The notes beneath the pieces are model-generated. The model saw nothing but the letters and a program-made list of their open reading frames with translations, searched no databases and was not told the DNA's origin. Of a stretch of 64,000 nucleotides of DNA, positions 1 through 6,517 are shown one piece after another (within the stretch, counting starts at the first letter, position 1; every line of letters starts with the position of its first letter). The DNA comes from Dietzia alimentaria 72 (GTDB taxonomy: Bacteria; Actinomycetota; Actinomycetes; Mycobacteriales; Mycobacteriaceae), in contig NZ_AGFF01000024.1 of the NCBI RefSeq assembly GCF_000226215.1, forward strand, positions 1 to 64,000, read 5' to 3'. Position numbers and translations under genes: made by a program.

Positions 1-22
1 GGAGCCCAGCGTCAACTGGGAG

Positions 23-772
23 ATGGTCGCGATAGGCATGCAAGGTGAACGCAACGAGGCCACTACCCGCGCCGAGCATGCCGAGCGTGAGCGTGATGAG
101 GCTGTAGCCCGAGCAGAGAAAGCCGAGGACAGGTTCGCAGCCCTCAGGGCCGACGCTGCCACACTTGGCGTCCACCTGACAGGTGATCCCGGCAGCGCCC
201 ACACGCGCATCCTTGAGCAGGCCGACGAGATCAAGGAACTGCGGGCATCCCTCGCCCGCACCGCTTCTGCCGTGGATCAGGACGTGGTCGAGGCCGAACT
301 CGCGGATGGGATTTACCGGGGATTCACCGTTAATCAGTTGGCGCGACGTGTGTGCGCAGCGATCAGTGACGACCCTGCTGTGTACGTCGTCAGGGAAGCC
401 GACGTGTCCGCTGTCGAGGTGGAGACCATCGGGAGCCAGAAAGTCGCATTCGACAGGAGTGCGGGAAGCCCCGATCAGGCCCGCATGTTCGCGGAGAAGT
501 ACTTGCAGTATGCCGCTGGTCATGAGGCCATCGCTCGGGCCTTCGAGGCTGAGGCCACCGTCGACCCCGTAGAAGCTAAGGCCGAAGAACTGTGGCAGGC
601 GGGACGTGGGATCAACCCATTCCGCTTTGATGAACTGTCACCCGAGGCGGCAGAGGAGTATCGCCGTCTCGCTCGGCACATTCTCGGGCAAACGAGTGCC
701 CAGGACTACGTAACTCTCCGGTACGGGGATGCGGACGCAGCACGCCAGTTCTGGGGGCTGGGCGATGAGTAA
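23..772 (+). CDS. Phage protein with N-terminal coiled coil, unknown function
   Basis: The function is not recognised. The frame is open back to base 2 and no ribosome binding site sits at a good distance before the ATG at 23, so the gene may start left of the window. Residues about 8-45 form a charged Ala/Glu/Arg-rich coiled coil (for example RAEHAERERDEAVARAEK). The rest is acidic and soluble, with no signal peptide or membrane helix. Its stop overlaps the next start by 8 bases, so it heads a co-translated run of small phage genes. It lies far upstream of the terminase, in the position of early or middle genes in actinophages, and could be an accessory or DNA-metabolism protein. Confidence 0.7.
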   Translation: MVAIGMQGERNEATTRAEHAERERDEAVARAEKAEDRFAALRADAATLGVHLTGDPGSAHTRILEQADEIKELRASLARTASAVDQDVVEAELADGIYRGFTVNQLARRVCAAISDDPAVYVVREADVSAVEVETIGSQKVAFDRSAGSPDQARMFAEKYLQYAAGHEAIARAFEAEATVDPVEAKAEELWQAGRGINPFRFDELSPEAAEEYRRLARHILGQTSAQDYVTLRYGDADAARQFWGLGDE

Positions 773-1145
773 CCCCGCACGTAAGCGGATCGCGCAGGCG
801 GTCGCGGACGCTATTGAACAGCATAAGTATGAGATCCAGGGACTGTGCGCCTGCGGAACGGACCTCGGGGCTGCGCACGGTCAGCAGAAGGCCGCGTACC
901 GGAAGCACACCACGGAAGCGGTGACCGACGCCGTTTGGAGCGTACTGGCCTCGCCGGCCAGCGTTGACGCCGTCACCGCCCACGAGCTGCGGACCGCGAA
1001 CCTTATCGCCTACCTCGACTACATGACCCGCGTCGGCGTATCCGCCGAGATCGTCGGAGACCTGGCAACGATCGTGAGCACACGCGTCATTCACGGTCTG
1101 GGCGAACCGAACAGCGACTCCACGAAAGGGGCGAGCGATGAGTGA
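765..1145 (+). CDS. Small phage protein, unknown function
   Basis: A 126-residue soluble protein of unknown role. I start it at the ATG at 765 (MSNPARKRIAQ) rather than at an upstream in-frame ATG, because the start at 765 overlaps the previous stop in the GATGAGTAA arrangement used repeatedly here. The N-terminal half is helical and basic. A short CACGTD stretch holds two cysteines, too few for a clear zinc site. The C-terminal part has hydrophobic helices (AHELRTANLIAYLDYMT). The stop overlaps the following gene by 8 bases, which points to translational coupling. No family is recognised. Confidence 0.7.
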   Translation: MSNPARKRIAQAVADAIEQHKYEIQGLCACGTDLGAAHGQQKAAYRKHTTEAVTDAVWSVLASPASVDAVTAHELRTANLIAYLDYMTRVGVSAEIVGDLATIVSTRVIHGLGEPNSDSTKGASDE

Positions 1146-1353
1146 CACAGATGAGTCCCCCGAGCAGCTTGGGATCGACCTCTACCGAAGCCAGCTAGAT
1201 ATGCGGGAAGCGGAGCTGATCAAGGTGGTCCGGGACCTGTGCCCCGGCAAGCTCAAGCACAGGCCAGTCCAGCACCGGGATGCCCGCCCCCCGTGGTGCA
1301 GGCACTGTGGCCGTTCTTGGCGCGGCGAGAAGGTCAAGGAGGTTGAGAAATGA
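1138..1353 (+). CDS. Small protein with one CxxC knuckle
   Basis: A 71-residue protein. The first part is acidic (MSDTDESPEQLG) and the C-terminus is basic with a single WCRHCGRSW knuckle. One CxxC alone is half a zinc ribbon, so metal binding would need a nearby His or a partner; a KHRPVQH stretch just before it could supply histidines. It is coupled to its neighbours by an 8-base overlap upstream and an ATGA overlap downstream. The next gene also carries one CxxC near its C-terminus (RCERCGTWW), so the two may be related or act together. That is inference. Confidence 0.65.
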   Translation: MSDTDESPEQLGIDLYRSQLDMREAELIKVVRDLCPGKLKHRPVQHRDARPPWCRHCGRSWRGEKVKEVEK

Positions 1354-1637
1354 GCAATGTGCCAGACCCGGAGATGGGGTGGGAGGCGCTGGACAAGGTG
1401 CGCAAGGTGATCCCCATACTCGCCGATCGGGACGTCGACGGCTATCACGCGCTGACCTCGCTCGTGCCGTTCCTGTCGTGTTGGCAGTACGGCCACCCCA
1501 GCCAGCCCAGGGCTCGACGCAAGTGGGCCAACCGTCCGTGGCGGTGCGAGCGCTGCGGCACCTGGTGGGTGGCGGAGAAAGCGGACGGGAATTTCGAGTC
1601 CTGGTGGGATTGGAAACGAGTAGAGGAGGGGCAGTGA
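1350..1637 (+). CDS. Small protein with C-terminal CxxC motif
   Basis: A 95-residue protein of unknown function that starts at an ATGA overlap with the previous gene. The middle is helical; the C-terminus is rich in tryptophan and carries RCERCGTWWV, a zinc-knuckle-like pair of cysteines, with another Cys-His region before it (LSCWQYGH). Together these could form a CxnH-CxxC metal site. Its stop overlaps the next start in a GTGA arrangement, and a purine-rich GAGGAGGGG stretch inside its last codons serves as the next ribosome binding site. It resembles small accessory zinc-binding proteins common in actinophage early regions, but I cannot assign a family. Confidence 0.65.
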   Translation: MSNVPDPEMGWEALDKVRKVIPILADRDVDGYHALTSLVPFLSCWQYGHPSQPRARRKWANRPWRCERCGTWWVAEKADGNFESWWDWKRVEEGQ

Positions 1638-1900
1638 GCCGTGACGAGTACGGGCGCGGACCCGTCCTACAGACCGTCGACAAGGCCGTCGCATTCATCC
1701 GTTGGGATTGGGTCGCTGAGTTCGTGTTCATCCTCGCCGCCTACACGCTCGTGCGGATCATCGCCGACAGCAGGCACGAGTCTTGGCTTAAGGCAGCGGG
1801 GCTGTTCTCGATGATGGTCGTCGCGGTCATGGCCTACCTGGTGGGCACCCGCGACCGGGGCACATACAGCAAGCGTGATCGAGACGAGGCCACGCGGTGA
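1634..1900 (+). CDS. Small two-helix membrane protein
   Basis: An 88-residue protein, started at the GTG at 1634 because it sits behind GAGGAGGGGCA and overlaps the previous stop as GTGA; upstream in-frame ATGs lie inside the neighbouring gene. Two hydrophobic helices are visible, around residues 23-41 (WVAEFVFILAAYTLVRII) and 51-68 (LKAAGLFSMMVVAVMAYLVG), with a short polar loop between them and a charged C-terminal tail. It is probably an inner-membrane protein. It sits among early-type genes, so a role in exclusion or host takeover is possible, but nothing in the sequence proves this. Confidence 0.65.
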   Translation: MSRDEYGRGPVLQTVDKAVAFIRWDWVAEFVFILAAYTLVRIIADSRHESWLKAAGLFSMMVVAVMAYLVGTRDRGTYSKRDRDEATR

Positions 1901-2196
1901 CCGGCATGGACAACACCATCGAACAGGTGGCCGAGGCGATCCGTCGTACGCGAGAATTCCAGGCAGGCGCAGCGTTCGGCGTCCCGGAAGACGCACACGA
2001 GGACTACGCACTCGGTGTCGCCCGCGCTCTCGCCGCCACTGGTCTGCTCGCCCCCGCGCCACTGGTCGAGGAGACCGAGACAGACCAGATCGTGGAATGG
2101 GGTGGACGGCCCGCAGTGGTCGAACGCCGCCGCCGATGGGTTACCGACTGCGAGCCTGCCGACCGGGCCGAGGGTGACGGGAGCGCAGGCCAATGA
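1897..2196 (+). CDS. Small phage protein with DGSA tail
   Basis: A 99-residue acidic protein of unknown function. It begins at a GTG that overlaps the previous stop. The N-terminal half resembles a short helical domain (VAEAIRRTREFQ). The C-terminus ends AEGDGSAGQ. Almost the same tail (AEGDGSADT) ends the next gene, and a shorter version (DDGSADT) ends the one after. At the DNA level the shared 23-base block at 2166-2188 contains the purine-rich ribosome binding site for the following gene, so the tail conservation may be a by-product of a copied coupling element. Confidence 0.65.
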   Translation: MTGMDNTIEQVAEAIRRTREFQAGAAFGVPEDAHEDYALGVARALAATGLLAPAPLVEETETDQIVEWGGRPAVVERRRRWVTDCEPADRAEGDGSAGQ

Positions 2197-2573
2197 CCAA
2201 TGTGTGGTTCACCGCAGACATGCTCAACGGTGCCGAATCCACGCGGATTGAACTCGCCGCACAGGTGATCGACGTGGCTATGCGGTCGTGGGAGTACCGG
2301 TGGCTGGACGAGCCCAACGACCGAGCCGAGGTCATCGCCCGCGCCCTACACTCTGCTCTCTTGTTGGCCCCCGATCCGCGGCCTGCACGGTGGTGGCGCG
2401 TCATAGGGGCAGATAACCAACTGTGGGCTGAGACCAGCAGCGAGAGCGAGGCCCGAACCAAGATGCGGCCTGGCGACACGCTGTATCGGCTGTGGGAGGC
2501 CATGCCTGCAAGCCAATGCCAGCAATGGGTTCCCGCCGACCTGGCCGAGGGTGACGGGAGCGCAGACACATGA
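2193..2573 (+). CDS. Small phage protein with DGSA tail
   Basis: A 126-residue protein of unknown function starting at an ATGA overlap. The centre has a segment reading like a short beta domain (WWRVIGADNQLWAETSSE) that resembles small single-domain phage proteins. The C-terminus ends in ADLAEGDGSADT, shared with the neighbours. The DNA block at 2543-2565 is identical over 23 bases to that at 2166-2188, and it supplies the ribosome binding site for the next ATG at 2570. The repeated block suggests duplication of gene-end cassettes or repeated capture of small genes next to the same junction. Confidence 0.65.
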   Translation: MTNVWFTADMLNGAESTRIELAAQVIDVAMRSWEYRWLDEPNDRAEVIARALHSALLLAPDPRPARWWRVIGADNQLWAETSSESEARTKMRPGDTLYRLWEAMPASQCQQWVPADLAEGDGSADT

Positions 2574-2887
2574 CCGCCGGATTTCCGCACGAGTTCGCCG
2601 CACCCAGAGACTGCAACCACCACTGGGAACCCGTGTCGATGGTGATGGAAACGCAACTCCTCGACGAGTACGGGCGGGTGCAGGTTCGCCAGCCCGACAT
2701 CCACGAGGGGCGCGTCTACTTCATCTGCCGGGGATGCGCCTGCCACACGTACATGACTACTCAGTGGCTGGGTGTGCGGATGTACGGCAGTGAGGACGCC
2801 ATCGACCAGGAGCGCCGAGGGCTGGGCAGCGACGGATACAACCGTCCAGCGTGGGCGCTCGAAGACGACGGGAGTGCGGACACATGA
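2570..2887 (+). CDS. Small Cys/His-containing phage protein
   Basis: A 105-residue protein starting at an ATGA overlap. It has a central ICRGCACHTY motif with three cysteines and a histidine, and an upstream CNHHW stretch, so a zinc site of the CxHH...CxxC kind is plausible. A basic arginine-containing helix follows. The C-terminus ends EDDGSADT, the third copy of the recurring tail. Zinc-ribbon proteins of this size occur in many actinophage early regions and are usually of unknown function. I do not recognise a specific family. Confidence 0.65.
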   Translation: MTAGFPHEFAAPRDCNHHWEPVSMVMETQLLDEYGRVQVRQPDIHEGRVYFICRGCACHTYMTTQWLGVRMYGSEDAIDQERRGLGSDGYNRPAWALEDDGSADT

Positions 2888-3045
2888 GCGGGTTTCTTGA
2901 GTCCTCCGTCGTCCCGGCGGCCCGACCGGAGGCGCATGTGCGGCCATCCGATCAAGTCTCGTGGAAACAGGAAGAAGCGCGCCTCGAGCGCCGCGAGCAA
3001 GCGCGACGCCGGGCACAGAAACGCAGGGGCGGGAGCAGCCGATGA
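2884..3045 (+). CDS. Very small basic protein
   Basis: A 53-residue protein started at the ATG at 2884, which overlaps the previous stop as ATGA and follows a GACGGGAGTG ribosome binding site. The C-terminal half is a strongly basic helix (EARLERREQARRRAQKR) that could bind nucleic acid or be part of a coiled coil. It sits in the coupled chain and its stop again forms an ATGA overlap. Function is unknown. Confidence 0.55.
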   Translation: MSGFLESSVVPAARPEAHVRPSDQVSWKQEEARLERREQARRRAQKRRGGSSR

Positions 3046-3188
3046 GCATGTCCGCGATTGATAAACGCATCAAGAATGCTCGCCTCGCCGTCGACCGGGC
3101 GCGCGACCCGGAGACGGTACGCCGGGCTCGCAAAGATCTCGCTCACGCGCTGAGGCTCAAGGACCAGTGGAAGGCCACCAAACGATGA
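3042..3188 (+). CDS. Very small basic helical protein
   Basis: A 48-residue, almost entirely helical and basic protein (MSMSAIDKRIKNARLAVD). It starts at an ATGA overlap and follows a GGGAGCAGCC ribosome binding site. A second in-frame ATG two codons later is an alternative start. Basic helical mini-proteins of this type may bind nucleic acids or a larger host enzyme, but there is no recognisable family. Its own stop overlaps another ATG at 3185, discussed under rejected items. Confidence 0.55.
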   Translation: MSMSAIDKRIKNARLAVDRARDPETVRRARKDLAHALRLKDQWKATKR

Positions 3189-3264
3189 GCAGTCCTACGC
3201 TGCCACGCTCGCCACCACCCGACCACCGTCCTGCCCTGCGCGACCCTGACCCGAGAGGCCACCC

Positions 3265-4587
3265 GTGTTCTTCCAGATCGATGACCAGCTCCCGAACTCG
3301 CAGAAGCATCGGGACCTGGCCGACTCCGTTCTGGACGGTGACCTTCGCGGCCCGGCGGCAGGGTTCCTGTGGGTGATGGCCGGTGCTGACTGCCAAGCAA
3401 CCTTGTCCGATGGGATGGTGACTCGCTCCCAGATCGCCCGGTTGATGCCGGACGCTGGACTGGCGATCGAGCTTGCCGGGATCCTCGTCGGGGTTGGCCT
3501 GTGGCATGAGCCTGGTCATGACTGCCCACGTTGCGAACAGCCGCCGGAGAAGGGGTGGATCTTTCACGACTGGTGGGATCTCGGTTACGACCGGGCCGAC
3601 CAGGTGAAGACCACTCGCCGTAAACGGCGTGAGCTCAAGGATTCCAAGCTGCATGCCCAGGTGTGGGCGCGTGACTGCCTCGATCCGTCTGACCCGACGG
3701 TCGCGGAATGTCGGTACTGCGGTGCTGTACTCAAAAAGTACGACCACCGCGGTACGCGCAAGGCGCACCTGGACCACGTCGACCCGACCAAGGCGGCAGG
3801 CCCGGAGAATGTTGTCCTCGCGTGCGGGGACTGCAACCGCCGCAAGGGACAACGCACACCTGCCCAGGCTGGGATGACCTTGTCCCCGCCCCCTGCCCAT
3901 AGCGCCGGCCGTGTGCCGGGCACGCTCGCAGGCCCCAGCGCGTCCGTCGCTGGACCCGACTCGACTATGCCGGCCGCTGGCCCGGCACGCCGCCCTCGTG
4001 TGAACGCAGGCCCCACTGGATCGCCGCACCGCGCCGCTGACCGTCCTCGGTCGCCGCATCGCGCCGCTGAACCCCAGGGATCGCCGCACGAGGCCGCTGT
4101 GACCGGGACGCCCGGCGCTGTCGACGACGGACCGCAGGACGTACAACGAGGGCCGCGCGTACCCGACGAGCACCCACCGGCCGACCCACCGCCGACCCGA
4201 TCGCAAACCCATCGGGTAACCCAACCGAAACCCGAACCAGATCGTGTCCCCGTACGCGCGTCGCGCGCGCACCCGGGCAGGGCAGGGTCAGGGCAGGGAG
4301 TGGGTAGGGGTGTGGGGAAGGGCCAGGGTCCGGGTGACGGCCAGGGCTCGGGTCAGCCGTCCGGTTCTAGGAAGCGGCGTCGGCGTGGTCGTGGTGGTCG
4401 TTCTCCGGCTGGTGGTGAGGGTGTGCCTTCTGCTGGTGCCTGTCCTGAGGTGGAGGTGGCTGGCAGGTGGGGGTCTCCCTACTACGGGCATGCCGGTCCT
4501 CCGCTGTTGGTGGAGGGCTCGGACTGTGATCGTCATGGTCTGCCTGAGCCGTGCCGCAAGTGCAAGACCGAGAGTGAGGCCGGCTGA
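3265..4587 (+). CDS. HNH endonuclease-domain protein with replication-initiator-like N-terminus
   Basis: A 440-residue multidomain protein starting at a GTG. Residues 1-115 (MFFQIDDQLPNSQKHRDLAD through KGWIFHDWWDLGYDRAD) look like the N-terminal domain of phage replisome-organiser or initiator proteins, in which a one-turn helix domain ends in a W-F-H-D-W motif. Residues about 130-205 form an HNH nuclease core with a CRYCG knuckle, the HLDHVDP catalytic motif and a CGDCNRRKGQ second knuckle. The remaining 230 residues are low complexity: three repeats of SPH(R/E)AA, then Gly/Gln/Arg-rich sequence, ending in a third Cys pair (CRKCK). It may join DNA binding or replication to cleavage. Function is inferred; the HNH call is firm. 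Confidence 0.85.
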   Translation: MFFQIDDQLPNSQKHRDLADSVLDGDLRGPAAGFLWVMAGADCQATLSDGMVTRSQIARLMPDAGLAIELAGILVGVGLWHEPGHDCPRCEQPPEKGWIFHDWWDLGYDRADQVKTTRRKRRELKDSKLHAQVWARDCLDPSDPTVAECRYCGAVLKKYDHRGTRKAHLDHVDPTKAAGPENVVLACGDCNRRKGQRTPAQAGMTLSPPPAHSAGRVPGTLAGPSASVAGPDSTMPAAGPARRPRVNAGPTGSPHRAADRPRSPHRAAEPQGSPHEAAVTGTPGAVDDGPQDVQRGPRVPDEHPPADPPPTRSQTHRVTQPKPEPDRVPVRASRAHPGRAGSGQGVGRGVGKGQGPGDGQGSGQPSGSRKRRRRGRGGRSPAGGEGVPSAGACPEVEVAGRWGSPYYGHAGPPLLVEGSDCDRHGLPEPCRKCKTESEAG

Positions 4588-4640
4588 TGCCGCCACTCCT
4601 GCTCGACCTGTCCGACCCCGTATCCCAGGAGACTTCGTGA
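4587..4640 (+). CDS. Possible 17-codon leader peptide
   Basis: The stop of the HNH gene reads TGATG, and that ATG opens a 17-codon frame (MPPLLLDLSDPVSQETS) whose own stop overlaps the GTG start of the next gene as GTGA. It could be a coupling leader that keeps ribosomes moving between the two genes, since the AGGAG ribosome binding site of the next gene lies within its last codons. There is no independent evidence that the peptide itself is functional. Confidence 0.3.
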   Translation: MPPLLLDLSDPVSQETS

Positions 4641-5284
4641 CCGAGACGTTCCTCGACCGGCAGGCTGTGCGCACCCTGGCCACCGATTGCAAGATCATCG
4701 CTGACTCGTCCGCCGAGCTGCTGCGCATCGCCAGGCTGGAGACCAGTCCTCCCGGTGGGCGGGCTGCGCGTAACCCGCGGGTGCCGGGCTCCCGGCCTCC
4801 GCTGAACATCGGGGCACTGTCGGTGGCGAACGAGATCCACACCTGTCTGATGGAGTGGTCTCGTTACCTGAAGGAGAGTGCTGGCGTCGACCTGCCCGAG
4901 CATGACGACGACCGGACACTTGCGCTTCATCTCGGTGTGCATGTGCATCGGATCGCCCAGCAGTCGTGGTCGCAGGACTGCGCGGATGAGATCGGTACGT
5001 GGGCCGCGACCATCCTCGGGCTGACCACCCCGCCTCCGGTTCGGCGCATCGATGAGTATTCGACCGCCCAGCGTGCCGAAGGGCTGGCCACCGCCCAGGT
5101 GTCGGCCGAGATGTGCGCGCAGCTGGTCGACGAGTACACCGACGGTGAGTACCAGCCGACGGCTGAGCAGATCCGGAAGTGGGGCCAGCGGGAGAAGGTG
5201 TCGGTGTATGGGCCGCCGCGTTCTCGCATGTATGCGGTGAGTGAGGTGCTCGATCACGTGCGACACGCGAAACGAAAGATGTGA
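4637..5284 (+). CDS. Phage DNA-binding protein with C-terminal MerR-like helix-turn-helix
   Basis: A 215-residue protein, started at the GTG at 4637 behind CCCAGGAGACTTC. Longer in-frame extensions run back into the low-complexity end of the HNH gene and are not credible. The N-terminal two thirds are helical with conserved-looking segments (IHTCLMEWSRYL, LALHLGVHVHRIAQQ). Residues about 175-213 (TAEQIRKWGQREKVSVYG to YAVSEVLDHVRH) read like a MerR/excisionase-type winged helix: an 'IRxW..R..V..YG....Y.VSEVL' pattern. Comparable proteins occur next to HNH and replication genes in actinophages. A role in replication or late gene control is possible. Confidence 0.65.
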   Translation: MTETFLDRQAVRTLATDCKIIADSSAELLRIARLETSPPGGRAARNPRVPGSRPPLNIGALSVANEIHTCLMEWSRYLKESAGVDLPEHDDDRTLALHLGVHVHRIAQQSWSQDCADEIGTWAATILGLTTPPPVRRIDEYSTAQRAEGLATAQVSAEMCAQLVDEYTDGEYQPTAEQIRKWGQREKVSVYGPPRSRMYAVSEVLDHVRHAKRKM

Positions 5285-5534
5285 CTGGCTTGTCCAGCAA
5301 ACGATGGTAGGCTTCGCCTTGCGAGCGCGGTGGGTCCATTGGACCGCCGCGCTTCGTCGTTCCCGCTCTGTGGTCGGCGTGTGGAACCCGTGAGCCCACG
5401 CCGCGGCATAGAGCGTGGACCTAATCTCCCGGCCGTAGCCGCCCGCGCGCATCTCTCCACTGGCCCCGCATCAGCGAGGGCGCGCATCCCCCCGTGTGGC
5501 GGACGGCCGGGTTCAACCACACAGCGAGGTGAAC
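5285..5534. other. Intergenic region before the packaging genes; palindrome; cos candidate
   Basis: A 250-base stretch between the early-type and packaging genes with no convincing gene. At 5325-5352 a GCGCGG...CCGCGC arm pair encloses the perfect 13-base palindrome GGTCCATTGGACC (5333-5345). A duplicated GCGCGCATC lies at about 5447 and 5481. The stretch sits immediately upstream of the HNH and terminase genes, where HK97-type actinophages carry their cos site, so cos may be here; the sequence alone does not show the cut. The next gene's ribosome binding site is AGCGAGGTG at 5524. Confidence 0.45.
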
Positions 5535-5711
5535 ATGGACCGAGCGCCAGAAGGTATGCACCTCGCCGCGATCACTGTCACGCTCAGCTGCGATTCGGAA
5601 GGCACCGAGTACGTGGAGGTCGAGTGCAGCGAGGATGACGACGCGACGGCGACCACCATGCTCGGCATGCTCGACCTCGCACGGGCACAGATACTCGAAC
5701 GGCTCACCTGA
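5535..5711 (+). CDS. Small acidic phage protein
   Basis: A 58-residue acidic protein. I start it at the ATG at 5535, behind GCGAGGTGAAC; a further upstream ATG at 5496 would give an N-terminus without a ribosome binding site. It has a beta-rich first half (LAAITVTLSCDSEGTEYVEVEC) split by an EDDD stretch and a helical end (MLGMLDLARAQILERL). It is joined to the HNH gene by a TGATG overlap. Small acidic proteins in this position are common in actinophages and their role is unknown. Confidence 0.6.
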   Translation: MDRAPEGMHLAAITVTLSCDSEGTEYVEVECSEDDDATATTMLGMLDLARAQILERLT

Positions 5712-6100
5712 TGGGCTCGACTACCGAGCGTGGCCTCGGGTGGAAGCATCAGAGACAGCGAGAGAGGCTGATCCGCGCGCATCGTGACGGAACGCCTTGC
5801 TACTGGTGTGGACTCCCGATGCTCCGTACGCAGGAGCTCGACGCGGATCACGATGAGGCACGGGCGCACGGCGGTGAGAAAGCCACCCGGCTCCTCCACG
5901 CGATCTGCAACAGGCAACGCGGCGACGGAAGCCGGGACGACGTACGGCCCGCCATCACAGGCGTCTGGCCCCCGCCCGCCATGAACGTCTCCCCCAGCAC
6001 TCAAGCGGGCCAGACAGGCCCTCCGGAGCCGCGTGCCGACGTTCTGAACTGGCCTTTAGACCCCCCACCCCAGAAATATCCGAGGGCCCCCCGCTCCTGA
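5711..6100 (+). CDS. HNH endonuclease beside terminase
   Basis: A 129-residue HNH nuclease. It has the first knuckle (CYWCG), the catalytic His-containing DADHDEARAHGG motif and a downstream LLHAICNRQRG that fits the N and H of the fold. The C-terminal 40 residues are Pro-rich and probably disordered. In HK97-type phages the HNH protein encoded next to the terminase works with the large subunit in cos cleavage and head morphogenesis, and the position here fits that. Its stop codon lies inside the left arm of a terminator-like hairpin (6094-6130), which separates it from terS. Confidence in the nuclease family is high. Confidence 0.88.
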   Translation: MGSTTERGLGWKHQRQRERLIRAHRDGTPCYWCGLPMLRTQELDADHDEARAHGGEKATRLLHAICNRQRGDGSRDDVRPAITGVWPPPAMNVSPSTQAGQTGPPEPRADVLNWPLDPPPQKYPRAPRS

Positions 6101-6130
6101 CCCCTTGCCGGATCGAGTCAGGAGTTTTTT
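6094..6130 (+). terminator. Intrinsic terminator between HNH and terS
   Basis: CTCCTGA (6094-6100) can pair with TCAGGAG (6118-6124) across a 17-base loop, directly followed by six T residues. It overlaps the HNH stop codon. The long loop makes it modest in strength, so partial read-through into the terminase genes is likely. Confidence 0.55.
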
Positions 6131-6166
6131 GGAGGGCTCGAAACTCACATGCAGGAGGTGCCGGAG

Positions 6167-6517
6167 GTGACCGACGACGACCCGGCTGGCGCCGAGCCAT
6201 CGGGTGGTGCTCGACTGCGCCAGGCTCTTGCCCTGGACGATGATCCGGCGGACCTGACCGCTCTGATCGAAGAGGCGTCGCGAACTAAGGATCGGCTCGA
6301 CCAGCTCGACGCGATCCTTCGCGGCGACACCGACATGTGGGCCCAACTGACCGAGGGGCGCAGCGGGAAGGTCCTAGAAATCAAGGTCGATTCGGTGATG
6401 CAGGAAGCGCGGCAGTTGACGACGGTGTTCCGGCAGACGCTCGCGGAGATCCGGAGGAGACGTGATGGAACCGGCACTCTCGGAGGAAAGCTTGGCAACA
6501 TCCTCGACGACCTCTGA
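6167..6517 (+). CDS. terS: Terminase small subunit
   Basis: A predicted small terminase, the DNA-recognition subunit of the packaging motor. I start it at the GTG at 6167 because AGGAGG (6153-6158) lies 8 bases before it; an in-frame ATG at 6149 lacks a properly spaced site and would precede AGGAGG. The 116-residue product is helical, with an acidic start and a dimer-forming region (LTALIEEASRTKDRLDQL), and ends in a basic arginine-rich segment. Its size and its 53-base overlap with the large terminase fit actinophage small subunits. There is no clear sequence motif, so the call rests on position and composition. Confidence 0.75.
   Translation: MTDDDPAGAEPSGGARLRQALALDDDPADLTALIEEASRTKDRLDQLDAILRGDTDMWAQLTEGRSGKVLEIKVDSVMQEARQLTTVFRQTLAEIRRRRDGTGTLGGKLGNILDDL

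Noticed and set aside
3185..3376. A 63-codon frame starting in an ATGA overlap with the gene before it
   Set aside because: The start fits the coupling pattern, but the frame overlaps the HNH gene by 112 bases and its composition is Pro/Arg/Ser-rich with no recognisable structure, as expected for a shadow frame. It may only be a short leader for coupling.
6149..6517. Longer start of the small terminase at ATG 6149
   Set aside because: The AGGAGG site lies after this ATG and 8 bases before GTG 6167, so 6167 is the better start.
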